A stretch of 64,000 nt of DNA from an uncultured Oscillospiraceae bacterium (GCA_934597165.1 CAKTQP010000006.1:7696-71695); one strand, 5' to 3'; counted from the first letter of the stretch, positions 15,963-25,001 are shown. Notes: generated from the letters alone by a model not told the origin. A program made the numbers and translations.

Positions 15963-17696
15963 ATGAGCAAAGAAAAACGCAGAGCACCGGCGCCCAACCC
16001 CATCAAGGCCCTGCTCTTTCAAAACAAACACTACGCCCCCCCAGAATCCTTCCCCGTCTACCACACCATGCGGGAGATGCTGGAGCGGAACGCCGCCGTG
16101 CGTCCCGACGACGTGGCCTTCCAGTACCTGAAGGGGCGCAAGGAGATGGTCAGCCACACCTACGCCGAGTTCTATCAGACCGTGGTCTACCTGGGCACCT
16201 ATATGCTCAAGCGCGGCATCCGCGGCCGGAAGATCGCCCTGGTGGGCGAGAACTCCTACGAGTGGCTCCTGTGCTACTTCGCCATCGTCACCACCGGCAA
16301 CATCGCCGTCCTGGTAGCCAAAGACGCCACCCCGGCGGAAGCATCCACCCTCATCTTCCAGAGCGAAGCGGACGTGGTGGTCACCTCCCGCAAGTACCCC
16401 TATGAAAAGGAACTGCTGGCACAGAAGCTGGTCAAGAACAAGTACTGTTTCAGTATGCGGGAGTTCGACGAGTGGGAGGAAAAGGGCAAGCAGTTCTATG
16501 AAAAGGGCCGCAACCTGTACGACAAAGTGACCTTGGATCCGGAAGCCCTCAGCACCATCTTCTTCACCTCCGGCACTTCCGGCACCAGCAAAGGCGTCAT
16601 GCTCTCCCAGCGGAATCTGCTCTCCAACGTCAACGACGCCCCCCAGGTCTTCCAGCCCGAAGGCCCCACCCTGGCAATCCTGCCCTTCACCCACGTCTTT
16701 GGCCTGAGCACCGCTGTGTTGATGATGTTCTACTACGGTTACCCCATCGTCATCAGCAATGGCCTGTCCTCCTTCATGCGGGAGCTGTCCATCGTCAAGC
16801 CCAACATCCTCTTCCTGGTGCCCCTCTTCGTGGAGACCTTCTCCAATACCATCTGGCGCACCGCCCAGAAGCAGGGGCAGACCCGCACCCTCCGCCTGGC
16901 CCTCACCGCCAGCAACACCATGCTCAAGTTCGGCCTGGATCGCCGGGAAAAATTCTTCTCCTCCATCCTGGAGAAGTTCGGCGGCAACCTGAAATATATC
17001 ATCTGCGGCGGCGCCCCCCTGGACCCCCGCTATATCAAGGAGTTCCGTGCCATGGGCATCGACCTGATGTTGGGCTACGGCATCACCGAATGTTCCCCCA
17101 TCGTCTCCGTCAACGCCGACATCACCGGCCGCCGTGCGGCAGATGAAACTGTGGGTTGGACCTTCCCCAGTGTGGAAGTGAAGATCGACCAGCCCGACTA
17201 CACCGGCAGCGGGGAAGTGTTGGTTCGGGGCGATAACGTCATGATGGGCTATTACAACGACCCCTATTCCACCGCCGATGTATTCACCGACGGTTGGTTC
17301 CGCACCGGCGACCTGGGACACCTGAATAAGGACGGTTCCCTGACCATCACCGGCCGGAAGAAAAACCTGATTATTTTGTCCAACGGTGAAAACGTCTCTC
17401 CGGAAGAGATCGAGTACCAGTTGGCACGCATCCCCGAGATCAAGGAAGTGGTGGTGTACACCGAAGGCAACCTGATCGTGGCGGAGATCTTCCCGGAAGA
17501 GAACGAGATGACTGACGCCGACCTGAAGGCTGTCCTCCAGGAGCGCATTAACGACTACAACGCCCACCAGCCCAGCCATAAGCGGGTCAATAAGGTCAAG
17601 ATCCGCAAGAGCGAGTTCGAAAAGACCACCACCCACAAGATCAAGCGCTATAAGGTGCTGGAAAAGAGCAAAAAAGAGCACGAAAAGGAATCCTAA
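15963..17696 (+). CDS. AMP-forming acyl-CoA synthetase/ligase
   Basis: A 577-aa ANL-superfamily adenylating enzyme. The phosphate-binding loop is TSGTSGTSKGVMLSQ. The adenine motif is GYGITE. The A8 hinge region contains TGDLGHLNKDGSLTITGRKK and the catalytic Lys lies near the C-terminus (KRYKV). Closest in pattern to long-chain fatty acid-CoA ligases, which activate a fatty acid to acyl-AMP and then acyl-CoA. No fatty-acid operon surrounds it, so the true substrate is open. The ribosome site is weak (GAGG 11 bases upstream). Confidence 0.88.
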   Translation: MSKEKRRAPAPNPIKALLFQNKHYAPPESFPVYHTMREMLERNAAVRPDDVAFQYLKGRKEMVSHTYAEFYQTVVYLGTYMLKRGIRGRKIALVGENSYEWLLCYFAIVTTGNIAVLVAKDATPAEASTLIFQSEADVVVTSRKYPYEKELLAQKLVKNKYCFSMREFDEWEEKGKQFYEKGRNLYDKVTLDPEALSTIFFTSGTSGTSKGVMLSQRNLLSNVNDAPQVFQPEGPTLAILPFTHVFGLSTAVLMMFYYGYPIVISNGLSSFMRELSIVKPNILFLVPLFVETFSNTIWRTAQKQGQTRTLRLALTASNTMLKFGLDRREKFFSSILEKFGGNLKYIICGGAPLDPRYIKEFRAMGIDLMLGYGITECSPIVSVNADITGRRAADETVGWTFPSVEVKIDQPDYTGSGEVLVRGDNVMMGYYNDPYSTADVFTDGWFRTGDLGHLNKDGSLTITGRKKNLIILSNGENVSPEEIEYQLARIPEIKEVVVYTEGNLIVAEIFPEENEMTDADLKAVLQERINDYNAHQPSHKRVNKVKIRKSEFEKTTTHKIKRYKVLEKSKKEHEKES

Positions 17697-17701
17697 ACCA
17701 C

Positions 17702-17740
17702 AAAAACGGGAACGCTAGATGGCGTTCCCGTTCTCTTTTT
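17702..17740. terminator. Terminator between acyl-CoA synthetase and GNAT genes
   Basis: ACGGGAACGC / GCGTTCCCGT, 10-bp stem, 6-nt loop, T-rich tail. Confidence 0.85.
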
Positions 17741-17751
17741 CCACAAGCCTG

Positions 17752-18234
17752 TTAAAAAACCAAGCGCATCTCGTACCAGACCGCTCCACCGTGGACGGAC
17801 TCCGACCGGCCGTAATCTTCAAAGCCAAACTTGGCATAGTAATGCACCAGCTTGTCCTTGCAGGTCAGCACCAGCCCCTTCCGACCCTGTGTCTTGGCGT
17901 CTGCGATGACTCGCTCCAGCACCAGACCGGCACAGCCGCGCTTGCGGTAGTCCGGGATGGTGTTGACGCCGAAGATCATCTGCCATTCCCCCTTGGGGTC
18001 GTGGAGGGTGGGGTCTTCGTACATCTCGTCGGTGAGCACCGGCGTGGCGCTGACCATCCCATCCACAAAGCTCACCAGCTTGTCCCCGTCAAAGAGGAGC
18101 CAAAAGTGATCCGCATAGGAGGCCAGCCGTCCCTGAATGGTGGCCTTGTCTGCTGCCTCCGCTGCCGGGAAGCACTGGGCTTCCACCGCCGCCAGCGCGT
18201 CCAAATCCGCCATGGTACCTGTCCGAATCTTCAC
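17752..18234 (-). CDS. GNAT-family N-acetyltransferase
   Basis: A 160-aa single GNAT domain. The acetyl-CoA motif A is visible as IPDYRKRGCAGLVLERVI. The acceptor substrate is unknown. Its ATG overlaps the trmB stop by four bases (ATGA), so the two genes are translationally coupled. Confidence 0.88.
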   Translation of the reverse strand: MKIRTGTMADLDALAAVEAQCFPAAEAADKATIQGRLASYADHFWLLFDGDKLVSFVDGMVSATPVLTDEMYEDPTLHDPKGEWQMIFGVNTIPDYRKRGCAGLVLERVIADAKTQGRKGLVLTCKDKLVHYYAKFGFEDYGRSESVHGGAVWYEMRLVF

Positions 18235-19055
18235 GATTCCTCATCTCCTTTGTCTTCTGTTGGCTGCCCTTCCAGCTGTGCCAACAGTGCCTCGCTGAGC
18301 TTCACTCGACCTCGATTTTCCCACAGCACGTTGTCCATACCGTAGGGGATGTGATCCAATTCGTCCGGCAGATAGTCCAGCAGCGACAGCAGGGGCGGTT
18401 CGCCCAGCTCGGTGGGCAGCTCCACCTTGGTGGCCACACAGCGATGGATTTTGACGCCTTCCGCCACAAACCGCGCCTCGTAGTCGGTCATGATGATGTC
18501 GGAATACTCCTTGTGCAGGTCATAGGTCACTTCGCTCAGGGCGTAGCCCGCCCGTTCAAATTGGGTCAGGGAGAAATCGAACAGGGGACGGTTGTCTGTC
18601 TTGAACTCGATCACCCCGCCATCCTTCAAAAAGTCCCGATACGAGCGCAGGAACCCTTCATAGGTCAGCCGCCGCTTGGCGTGCTTCTTGCTGGGCCAGG
18701 GGTCGCAGAAGTTGATGTACATCCGATCCACCTCGCCGGGGGCGAACATGTCACCCAGCTGAGCGGCGTCATCGCAGACGAACACTACATTGTGCAGCTC
18801 CCGCCGCATCCCCTTTTCCATGGCCAGCAGCAGACAATCCGCCACCCGTTCCACTGCCACAAAGAGCTGGTCAGGATGGGCGGCAGCGGTCTCCACCGTG
18901 AAGGTGCCCTTGCCGCAGCCGATCTCCAGACAGAGCTCACAGTCCGGCGTCAGCCACTCCCTCCAGCGACCACGCATCGCGTAGGGGTCTTTCTCCTGGA
19001 CGGCGGCGCAGCGCTCCATACGGGGGATCAGGTTTTTCTTTTTACGCATTCTCAT
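18231..19055 (-). CDS. trmB: tRNA (guanine-N7)-methyltransferase
   Basis: A 274-aa protein. The start MRMRKKKNLIPRM (19055) is chosen for GAGG 8 bases upstream. It methylates G46 of tRNA using SAM. The SAM motif LEIGCGKGTF and the TrmB signature DPWPSKKHAKRRL are intact. The family is usually ~210-230 aa. Here a ~55-residue C-terminal tail (from about PLLSLLDYLPDELDHIPYG) extends beyond the catalytic domain and has no recognised fold. Confidence 0.93.
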   Translation of the reverse strand: MRMRKKKNLIPRMERCAAVQEKDPYAMRGRWREWLTPDCELCLEIGCGKGTFTVETAAAHPDQLFVAVERVADCLLLAMEKGMRRELHNVVFVCDDAAQLGDMFAPGEVDRMYINFCDPWPSKKHAKRRLTYEGFLRSYRDFLKDGGVIEFKTDNRPLFDFSLTQFERAGYALSEVTYDLHKEYSDIIMTDYEARFVAEGVKIHRCVATKVELPTELGEPPLLSLLDYLPDELDHIPYGMDNVLWENRGRVKLSEALLAQLEGQPTEDKGDEES

Positions 19056-19171
19056 AGCAGAAACCTCAATTTCTTTTCCAAACATTCACCCCGCTATCAT
19101 ACCACAAACCACCGTTCCAGGGCAATGATTCCGGCGGAATTCTCGGAAACGGGAACGGGTGCAAAAAATGG

Positions 19172-19200
19172 TTGCACCTGACAAGGGATTGTGCTATACT
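19172..19200 (+). promoter_or_regulatory. Promoter of tRNA-Pro
   Basis: TTGCAC (19172-19177), 17-bp spacer, TATACT (19195-19200), 17 bases before the tRNA 5' end. Confidence 0.85.
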
Positions 19201-19217
19201 ATAATATGAAGGAATTT

Positions 19218-19293
19218 CCGGGTGTAGCGCAGTTGGTAGCGCGCCAGCTTTGGGAGCTGGATGTCGTGCGTTCGAGTCGCACCACTCGGACCA
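19218..19293 (+). tRNA. tRNA-Pro (anticodon UGG)
   Basis: The full cloverleaf can be drawn. The acceptor CCGGGTG pairs with CACTCGG (one G-U). The anticodon stem CCAGC / GCTGG encloses the loop TTTGGGA with anticodon TGG. The T arm is GTGCG-TTCGAGT-CGCAC, and CCA is encoded at 19291-19293. Confidence 0.97.
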
Positions 19294-19295
19294 AA

Positions 19296-19333
19296 AACCC
19301 CCTCTGAAATGGAATGATTTCGGAGGGGGTTTG
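19296..19333 (+). terminator. Terminator after tRNA-Pro
   Basis: AACCCCCTCTGAAAT / ATTTCGGAGGGGGTT long stem (one mismatch) with a 6-nt loop. Confidence 0.8.
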
Positions 19334-19464
19334 ATTGCGTACCGAGTTGGAGCGGTGACCGGTTCGGTTTCATGCGATCCATTGTAAATCATCCTGAAAT
19401 GTGCTATCTTCTTCACGAAAGTAACTGCACAGAATTTTCAATTTTCCACGGAAAAGGGCTTTTT

Positions 19465-20568
19465 ATGAACACAATACGCTTCTGGTGCCGCGCCAACGCC
19501 ATGCTGGTCATCTCGCTTCTGGCTGCGGCTGTGACATCTTTCTTTGTTCCTCCGGACAGAGATTATCTGGGTTATTATGACCTGAAAACACTTTCCTGCC
19601 TGTTCAGCGTCTTGGCAGTGGTGGGCGCTCTGCGGGATCTGAATGTCTTTTCTGCCCTTTCCCAGCGGATGGTGCACATCTTTTCCACTGTACGGGGAGT
19701 GTGTACGGCTCTGGTGGTCATCACCATGTTCGGCTCCATGCTCCTGACCAATGATACCGCCCTGCTGACCTTTCTCCCCCTTGGCTGGTTTGTACTTTCC
19801 TCTACCGGTCAGAAAAGGCACGTTGCATTGCTGTTCATTTTGCAGAACTGCGCTGCCAACCTCTGTGGCATGATAACGCCCTTTGGCAATCCGCAAAATC
19901 TCTATCTCTTCAGCTACTACAGCATTCCCACCGAGGAGTTTTTTTCAATCATGCTGCTGCCCTTTGTCCTATCCAGCGTCCTCATTCTCCTGTGCTGCCT
20001 GTTGTTTCCCAAGGATCGGCTCTCAGTGCCGGAGGCTCCGGTCATAGTTGACACTGGTCGAACTGCCATCTATGGCGGACTCTTCTGTCTCGCTGTTGCC
20101 ATGGTGCTGCGTCTGGTACCCTATGTCGTGGGTCTGGTCATCATTGTCCTGTCTCTCTGGTTTCTAGACCGACACGCGCTGAAAAGCGTGGATTGGGGAC
20201 TTTTAGCTACCTTCGTTGCCTTTTTCACCTTTTCTGGGAATCTTGCCCGGATGGAACCGGTCCATGCCCTGTTCGCCCGGCTTTTGTCCCATGGGACGAT
20301 GCTGATCTCCGCACTCACCTGCCAAATCATCAGCAATGTCCCTGCAGCCATCCTCCTCAGCCGCTTCACGCAAGATGCCCGTGGTCTCTTGGTAGGCGTC
20401 AATGTGGGGGGAGCCGGGACGTTGGTAGCTTCTATGGCTAGTCTCATCACCTTCCGAGAATATACTCGCCGCTTCTCAGGCGACGGGAAGCGCTTCCTCC
20501 TGCTCTTTTCCGGAATCAGCTTTGCGTTTCTGGCGATTCTTCTGGCTGTCATGTCCCTTTTGAACTGA
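19465..20568 (+). CDS. SLC13/ArsB-superfamily anion transporter
   Basis: A 367-aa polytopic protein. The start MNTIRFW at 19465 has AAAAGGG upstream. About ten hydrophobic helices are visible, with ion-transporter-superfamily signatures TNDTALLTFLPLG and ITPFGNPQNLYLF in the first half and IISNVPAAILLS and NVGGAGTLVASMASLI in the second, as in the two inverted hairpin repeats of SLC13/CitMHS/ArsB proteins. The substrate is probably an organic or inorganic anion. Codon use is visibly more T-rich than in neighbours and it sits right after a tRNA gene, so recent acquisition is possible. Confidence 0.8.
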   Translation: MNTIRFWCRANAMLVISLLAAAVTSFFVPPDRDYLGYYDLKTLSCLFSVLAVVGALRDLNVFSALSQRMVHIFSTVRGVCTALVVITMFGSMLLTNDTALLTFLPLGWFVLSSTGQKRHVALLFILQNCAANLCGMITPFGNPQNLYLFSYYSIPTEEFFSIMLLPFVLSSVLILLCCLLFPKDRLSVPEAPVIVDTGRTAIYGGLFCLAVAMVLRLVPYVVGLVIIVLSLWFLDRHALKSVDWGLLATFVAFFTFSGNLARMEPVHALFARLLSHGTMLISALTCQIISNVPAAILLSRFTQDARGLLVGVNVGGAGTLVASMASLITFREYTRRFSGDGKRFLLLFSGISFAFLAILLAVMSLLN

Positions 20569-20652
20569 ACAGACGGAGATACTGCTTGAGCGAAAGCAAA
20601 GAGGAAGATGTGCCGCGCATTGTTTCCATTTTCCTGCTGACCAGGAAAGAAA

Positions 20653-20681
20653 AAACCGTCGATTATCTCGACGGTTTTTTT
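20653..20681. terminator. Bidirectional terminator
   Basis: ACCGTCGA / TCGACGGT with A-run and T-run on either side. It overlaps the stop codon of the SulP gene. Confidence 0.85.
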
Positions 20682-22819
20682 GCTTCATCACGCGGCTCCC
20701 TCTGAAACCGCTCCCGCACCTCCTCCAAGTGCCGGCTAGTCTCCGGATACCGCTCCTTCAAGTAGTGGGCCAGCGCCTGTCGATGCTCGGCCAGCTGTTG
20801 GGACACCTCTGGGTACTCCTCACGCAGCTTGGCGGCAATCTCCTCACGCTCCTGTTCCAGCGCGGAGAATACTTCGCCCTCCGACCGTTCCAGCAGCTTG
20901 GCCAGCTCCGCCAGGTGCTCTTCCAGGTGGGCCAGCACGTCGTCCCGATCCATCACGCCCTGCCAGCGGCCGCTGTGCAGCAGGCGCACCAGGGCGTAGG
21001 CGCGCTCCTCCTTGTTGGTGTGAGCCAGGGTGTCGATGAGCTGACCGGTCAGGTGCTCCATCTCAGTCTCGGCGTCCTTACCATACGCCCACTCAATTTC
21101 CTGGCTGTACCGCAGCAGCTCCGGCACCGTCCGCCGCAACCCAGTGGGGATGAGCCGCAGCAGCCGTTCCTGTACGATACCGGCATCCAGAAGGGCAGCG
21201 TACATGGTGCGGTGTACCGCCCCTTCGTCCACCAGCTCACCGGCACCGAACCGGCGCAGCTCGTCGTTGACCTGGCCGATGTGCTCGGTGAGATAGAATC
21301 GGATGCCGCGGGCTTTCAGCTTGCGATACAGCATCACCAGCCGGTCGGCGGCAGACACATCCACACTGACGATGCCACTGGCGTCCACGATGACTGCTTT
21401 GGTGTCCGGTGTGATGGCGTCCTCCAAATCCTTCTGGAACAGCGCCACGTTGGCAAAGAACAGGCTCCCGCTGAACCGGTACAGCACCACGTGGGGCAGA
21501 GGCTGGGCGTCACCCATCCGGTCTAAGGGGTAGAAACCAGGGTGGTCGGGGATGACCCCCAAAAAGTCCCGGCGAGGCTGGGAACTGCGCAGGATGACGT
21601 CGGCAAAGGAGAGCACCACGCCGATGACCACGCCATAGATGGTGCCCAGCACCAGCACCCCGGCGAAAGCACCCATAAAAATGTAGAATTCCTTCCGGTT
21701 GGCCTGGAACAGTCGGTGCGCCAAGTCAAATTCCACTGCCCCCAGCAGGGCGGAGATAACGATGGCGGTCAAAATGGGCACAGGCAGATACTGAATGAAC
21801 CCAGTGCAAAAGAGCAGCACTGCCCCCATGAGGACGGCCGCCACCAGAGAGACCAGCTGGGTGCGCCCACCGAACTGCTCGTTCATAGACGAGCGGGACA
21901 CACTGCCGTTCACCGGACAGCACCCCACCAGGCAGGCGGCGAAATTGGCCAGGGAAAAGCTCAAGATCTCCCGGTTGTCGCTGAGCTGGTAGTCGTTGCG
22001 CAGGGCGAAGCTGTTTTCTGCCAGCAGCGTCTCCGCCATGATGACGATGGCCACCGACAAGCTCATACCCAGCCCCTTTACCGGCGTCAGCAGGGAGAAA
22101 TCGGGCAAGTGCAGCCCCGGCAGCCCCGGTGCCACCGGAGACAGACAGGGGACACCGCGTCCCGCTAGGTCAAACCAGGCGGAAGCGGCGGCACCGGCCA
22201 CCATGATGAGGATGGCCATGGGGAACTTGGGCAAAAAACGCTTCGCCAGCAGCAAGATCGCCAGCGCAGCCACCCCCAGCCCCAGGGACAGCCAGTGGAT
22301 GGACTGCCCGGCGGTGAAGATGTGCTCCAATAGCTCCAGCAGCTCTCCCGTCCCGGCAGCGTGCCCCATGAGCTTGGGCACCTGCATGAGGATGATGGTG
22401 CAGCAAATCCCGCTGATGAAGCCGCCCATGACGGGTGCCGAGATGAAATTGAGCACTTTTCCCGCCTTTAATAGGGCGAACAGCAACAGCCACACCCCCG
22501 TATAAAAGGCCAGCAGCGGCACCATAGCAATGGCGTCCTCCGAGCCGAGCGGGATGCCCAATCCCGCCACCATACTGCCCACCATAGCCGCCGGCGCGGC
22601 ATCCACGCCAAAGATGAACTGGGGAGAGGTGGAGAAGAGGGCGAACAAAAGGACCGGCAGCACCGACCCGTACAGGCCGTAGGCCGCTGGCAGACCGGCG
22701 ATCTGGGCGTAGCCCATGGAGATGGGGATGGAGACCGCGGCGATGACCACGCCGGACAATAAGTCCTGCCGGAGATAGCGCCGCTGATAACCGGACAGAG
22801 TTTTGAGCAAAACGTTCAT
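20663..22819 (-). CDS. SulP/SLC26-family anion permease with STAS domain and long C-terminal extension
   Basis: A 718-aa protein. The membrane domain (about residues 1-400) begins in SulP style: GVVIAAVSIPISMGYAQIAG. The STAS domain (about 440-540) contains AVIVDASGIVSVDVSAADRL. SulP carriers move sulfate, bicarbonate or other anions. Typical bacterial members end soon after STAS (~550-580 aa). Here ~170 residues follow, with charged helical segments (LEEHLAELAKLLERSEGEVF and two EEYPE/KERYPE-type repeats) that probably form coiled coils. The last residues are encoded by the terminator hairpin. Confidence 0.9.
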   Translation of the reverse strand: MNVLLKTLSGYQRRYLRQDLLSGVVIAAVSIPISMGYAQIAGLPAAYGLYGSVLPVLLFALFSTSPQFIFGVDAAPAAMVGSMVAGLGIPLGSEDAIAMVPLLAFYTGVWLLLFALLKAGKVLNFISAPVMGGFISGICCTIILMQVPKLMGHAAGTGELLELLEHIFTAGQSIHWLSLGLGVAALAILLLAKRFLPKFPMAILIMVAGAAASAWFDLAGRGVPCLSPVAPGLPGLHLPDFSLLTPVKGLGMSLSVAIVIMAETLLAENSFALRNDYQLSDNREILSFSLANFAACLVGCCPVNGSVSRSSMNEQFGGRTQLVSLVAAVLMGAVLLFCTGFIQYLPVPILTAIVISALLGAVEFDLAHRLFQANRKEFYIFMGAFAGVLVLGTIYGVVIGVVLSFADVILRSSQPRRDFLGVIPDHPGFYPLDRMGDAQPLPHVVLYRFSGSLFFANVALFQKDLEDAITPDTKAVIVDASGIVSVDVSAADRLVMLYRKLKARGIRFYLTEHIGQVNDELRRFGAGELVDEGAVHRTMYAALLDAGIVQERLLRLIPTGLRRTVPELLRYSQEIEWAYGKDAETEMEHLTGQLIDTLAHTNKEERAYALVRLLHSGRWQGVMDRDDVLAHLEEHLAELAKLLERSEGEVFSALEQEREEIAAKLREEYPEVSQQLAEHRQALAHYLKERYPETSRHLEEVRERFQREPRDEAKKPSR

Positions 22820-22849
22820 GGGGTAGAAACTCCTTTCGGAACAAAGAGA

Positions 22850-22872
22850 ACGGGACGGCAGTACCGTCCCGT
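22850..22872. terminator. Hairpin between SulP and upstream gene
   Basis: ACGGGACGG / CCGTCCCGT, 9 bp with a 5-nt loop. It lies downstream of the 22903 gene on the - strand; T-run weak. Confidence 0.6.
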
Positions 22873-22873
22873 C

Positions 22874-22914
22874 GTTGGGAGACTGTTAGGGTTGGGAGAC
22901 TGTTAGGGTTGGGA
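22874..22914. repeat. 17-bp tandem repeat, 2.4 copies
   Basis: The unit GTTGGGAGACTGTTAGG occurs at 22874-22890 and 22891-22907, followed by a partial GTTGGGA. The second unit holds the stop codon of the next reverse gene, so copy-number change would alter its C-terminus or stop. Confidence 0.85.
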
Positions 22915-23820
22915 GGAGAGATAGGCGGCAAAGGGGGGCAATGCCTGCTCCAGCGCGTCTGCGGTGTAGGTGAGTCGGGCGTGGAACGCCTCCAGCCAGT
23001 GGGCGTTGTCCAGCACCAGGTGAGAACGGCAGCACAGCCGCCCATCCTCCGCCACGAAGAAGGTCACAAACTGGGCGTCCCGGTTGCACTGGTTGCACAC
23101 CTTCAGCGCGTCCGCCATCTGCCAGGGGCGGATGTGCTCCGGAGTGGCGCAGCAGATGGAAACGTCCTGCGGGGAAAAGCGGAGCAAAACGTGCAGCCCG
23201 TCCAGCGAGAACGCCAGAGGCTCCTCTGCGCCGCAGCCATCCGGCGCAATGCCAAGAGATGCCATCACTTGCCCACGAAAGGTGGGGGCAGTCGTCGCGG
23301 TGTCCTCCGTCAGCCAATCGTAGAACACCTGAAAATCCCCCTCGCCACCAGCGGCAAAAGCCACCCGGAGCAGGTCGGCAAACGACTCCGCCCGTCGCTT
23401 TGCCACTGCAAAATGAAAGCAGCTGTCGCTGCGTCCCTCCACCAAGACCACGCCATAGGGGCAGTCCTGCACCATCAGATACTCAATGGCGTCCTCGCCC
23501 ACCAGGTCACTTTCGTCAGACAGATGCGCTGGAATCTCCGGAAATCCCATCCGTTCCGCCACCCGGTTGAACCGACCGGCGATCACGGCCAGCGAGTCCG
23601 TCCAGTCGTGCCAGGCGCACCAGTGTCCTTCGTCCAGCGCGTGGAGCACCGCCCAGGCCAAGCAGTCATTCCAGACCTCGCCCATCTCGTGGGCACGGGC
23701 CGCCGCCCAAATCTGTGGGAAATCCGCCTCCGGGATACCGAGAAAAGCGAACGCATTTTCATACGCAGCCTGCACCTCCGCCGACAGCGGACGCAGAGAG
23801 ACTCCTTCTGTGAATTCCAT
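22903..23820 (-). CDS. Conserved-looking hypothetical protein, weakly YbjN-like C-terminus
   Basis: A 305-aa soluble protein. The start MEFTEGVSL at 23820 has GGGAGG upstream. The N-terminal half is acidic and Trp-rich (HALDEGHWCAWHDWTD). The C-terminal ~130 residues (FSLDGLHVLLRFS... FVTFFVAEDGRLCCRSHLVL) alternate strand and helix in a manner reminiscent of YbjN folds. No catalytic motif is seen and the family is not recognised with confidence. It lies alone upstream of the SulP gene on the same strand, separated by a hairpin and a 17-bp tandem repeat that encodes its last residues. Confidence 0.6.
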   Translation of the reverse strand: MEFTEGVSLRPLSAEVQAAYENAFAFLGIPEADFPQIWAAARAHEMGEVWNDCLAWAVLHALDEGHWCAWHDWTDSLAVIAGRFNRVAERMGFPEIPAHLSDESDLVGEDAIEYLMVQDCPYGVVLVEGRSDSCFHFAVAKRRAESFADLLRVAFAAGGEGDFQVFYDWLTEDTATTAPTFRGQVMASLGIAPDGCGAEEPLAFSLDGLHVLLRFSPQDVSICCATPEHIRPWQMADALKVCNQCNRDAQFVTFFVAEDGRLCCRSHLVLDNAHWLEAFHARLTYTADALEQALPPFAAYLSSQP

Positions 23821-23916
23821 ACAGCACCTCCCTTTTTTGGTCATCCATATGGTAACATATCCCCCCTCTAAATGCAATGAAATAGAGGGGGGACAAAAGG
23901 GAGAGAGGGTAGCAGA

Positions 23917-24243
23917 TCAGACAAAGCAGCACTGCACCAAAACCATATGCAGCGCCGTGCCAGCAACCAAGCTCAGCACCATATTCCGTTTCCAAAGGTG
24001 TACCACCACCACGCAGGCCAGAGAGATCAGCTCCGGCAGGCCATAATAAGCGGTGAACAGGGCGTCCTTCAGGCAGTAGATGACCAAAAAGCCCATGACC
24101 GCCGCCGGCAGCACCCGACCCAGCCGAACGATGGCGTCCGGCAGCTTTTTCCCCTCGGGGAAGATGGCAAAGGGCAGGAACCGGGTGGTCACGGTGCCCA
24201 GTACCACCATGGCGATGGTGATGATGCGTTCTGTTACAGTCAT
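23917..24243 (-). CDS. azlD: Branched-chain amino acid exporter small subunit
   Basis: A 108-aa protein with four hydrophobic helices and the AzlD pattern TTRFLPFAIF and LPAAVMGFLVIYCL. It works with AzlC to export branched-chain amino acids or analogues. Its ATG overlaps the azlC stop (ATGA). Confidence 0.9.
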   Translation of the reverse strand: MTVTERIITIAMVVLGTVTTRFLPFAIFPEGKKLPDAIVRLGRVLPAAVMGFLVIYCLKDALFTAYYGLPELISLACVVVVHLWKRNMVLSLVAGTALHMVLVQCCFV

Positions 24244-24938
24244 ACCGATTCCTCCTTTTCTTTGGGTTCCCGTCTGCCGTCCAGGCAGACGCAGAGGACG
24301 ATAAGCGCCAGGGCGGGCAGGATGAAGTTCTTGCTGCCCAGCACCAGCAGGCACACCAGGGCGATGCCCAGCCCCATCCAGCCCGAGCGCTGTTTCTCCT
24401 TGCCCTCCAGCTGTCCCAGGAAGAGGACGGTGATGAGGGCGGTCAAGATGAAGTCCACACCAGTGGTGTTGATGGGCAGGGCGGAGCCTACCAGATAACC
24501 CAGGGCGCCGCTGGACACCCAGTAAATTTGATCGAGTAGGGTGATGAAAAAGTAGAACCAACCCCGATCCACCCCTTCCGGCGGGGTGATGGCACTGTTC
24601 AGGGCAAAGGTCTCATCGCACATCCCGAAGATGAGATACCCCTTCTTCCACCCCGTGTCCCGATACTTGCCCAGCATGGCTAGGCCGTAGAACAGGTGGC
24701 GGGCGTTGACCATGAGGGTCATGATGAAGGCGTTGAGGGGTTGGAAGGGGCCAACCAGCAGGTTCACCGTGACGAACTCCATGGAGCCGGCAAAGATGAA
24801 GATGCTCATGGCCAGGATGTAGAAGATGGGCAGCCCCATGCTCCGCATGAGCAGACCGTAGGATAGTCCTAAAAAGAGAAATTCTACCCAAATGGATAAG
24901 GTGTAGGGGAAGGCCGCCCGGAGGGCTTTTCGTTTCAT
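24240..24938 (-). CDS. azlC: Branched-chain amino acid exporter large subunit
   Basis: A 232-aa AzlC-family membrane protein, with the conserved N-terminal AFPYTLSIWVEFLFLGLSYG and the central MTLMVNARHLFYGL motif. It forms an exporter with AzlD. Divergent from an XRE-cupin regulator, with three operator-like sites between them. An AzlCD exporter in the same window as the ilv operon fits branched-chain amino-acid homeostasis, though the genes are 14 kb apart. Confidence 0.92.
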   Translation of the reverse strand: MKRKALRAAFPYTLSIWVEFLFLGLSYGLLMRSMGLPIFYILAMSIFIFAGSMEFVTVNLLVGPFQPLNAFIMTLMVNARHLFYGLAMLGKYRDTGWKKGYLIFGMCDETFALNSAITPPEGVDRGWFYFFITLLDQIYWVSSGALGYLVGSALPINTTGVDFILTALITVLFLGQLEGKEKQRSGWMGLGIALVCLLVLGSKNFILPALALIVLCVCLDGRREPKEKEESV

Positions 24939-24960
24939 CTCGTCTCAACTCCATTCTCCC

Positions 24961-24989
24961 TTGCCTTTCGGCCAGGGTTTTTGTATAAT
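24961..24989 (+). promoter_or_regulatory. Promoter of the XRE-cupin regulator
   Basis: TTGCCT (24961-24966), 17-bp spacer, TATAAT (24984-24989). Confidence 0.65.
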
Positions 24990-25001
24990 GATGGTATCGT
25001 A

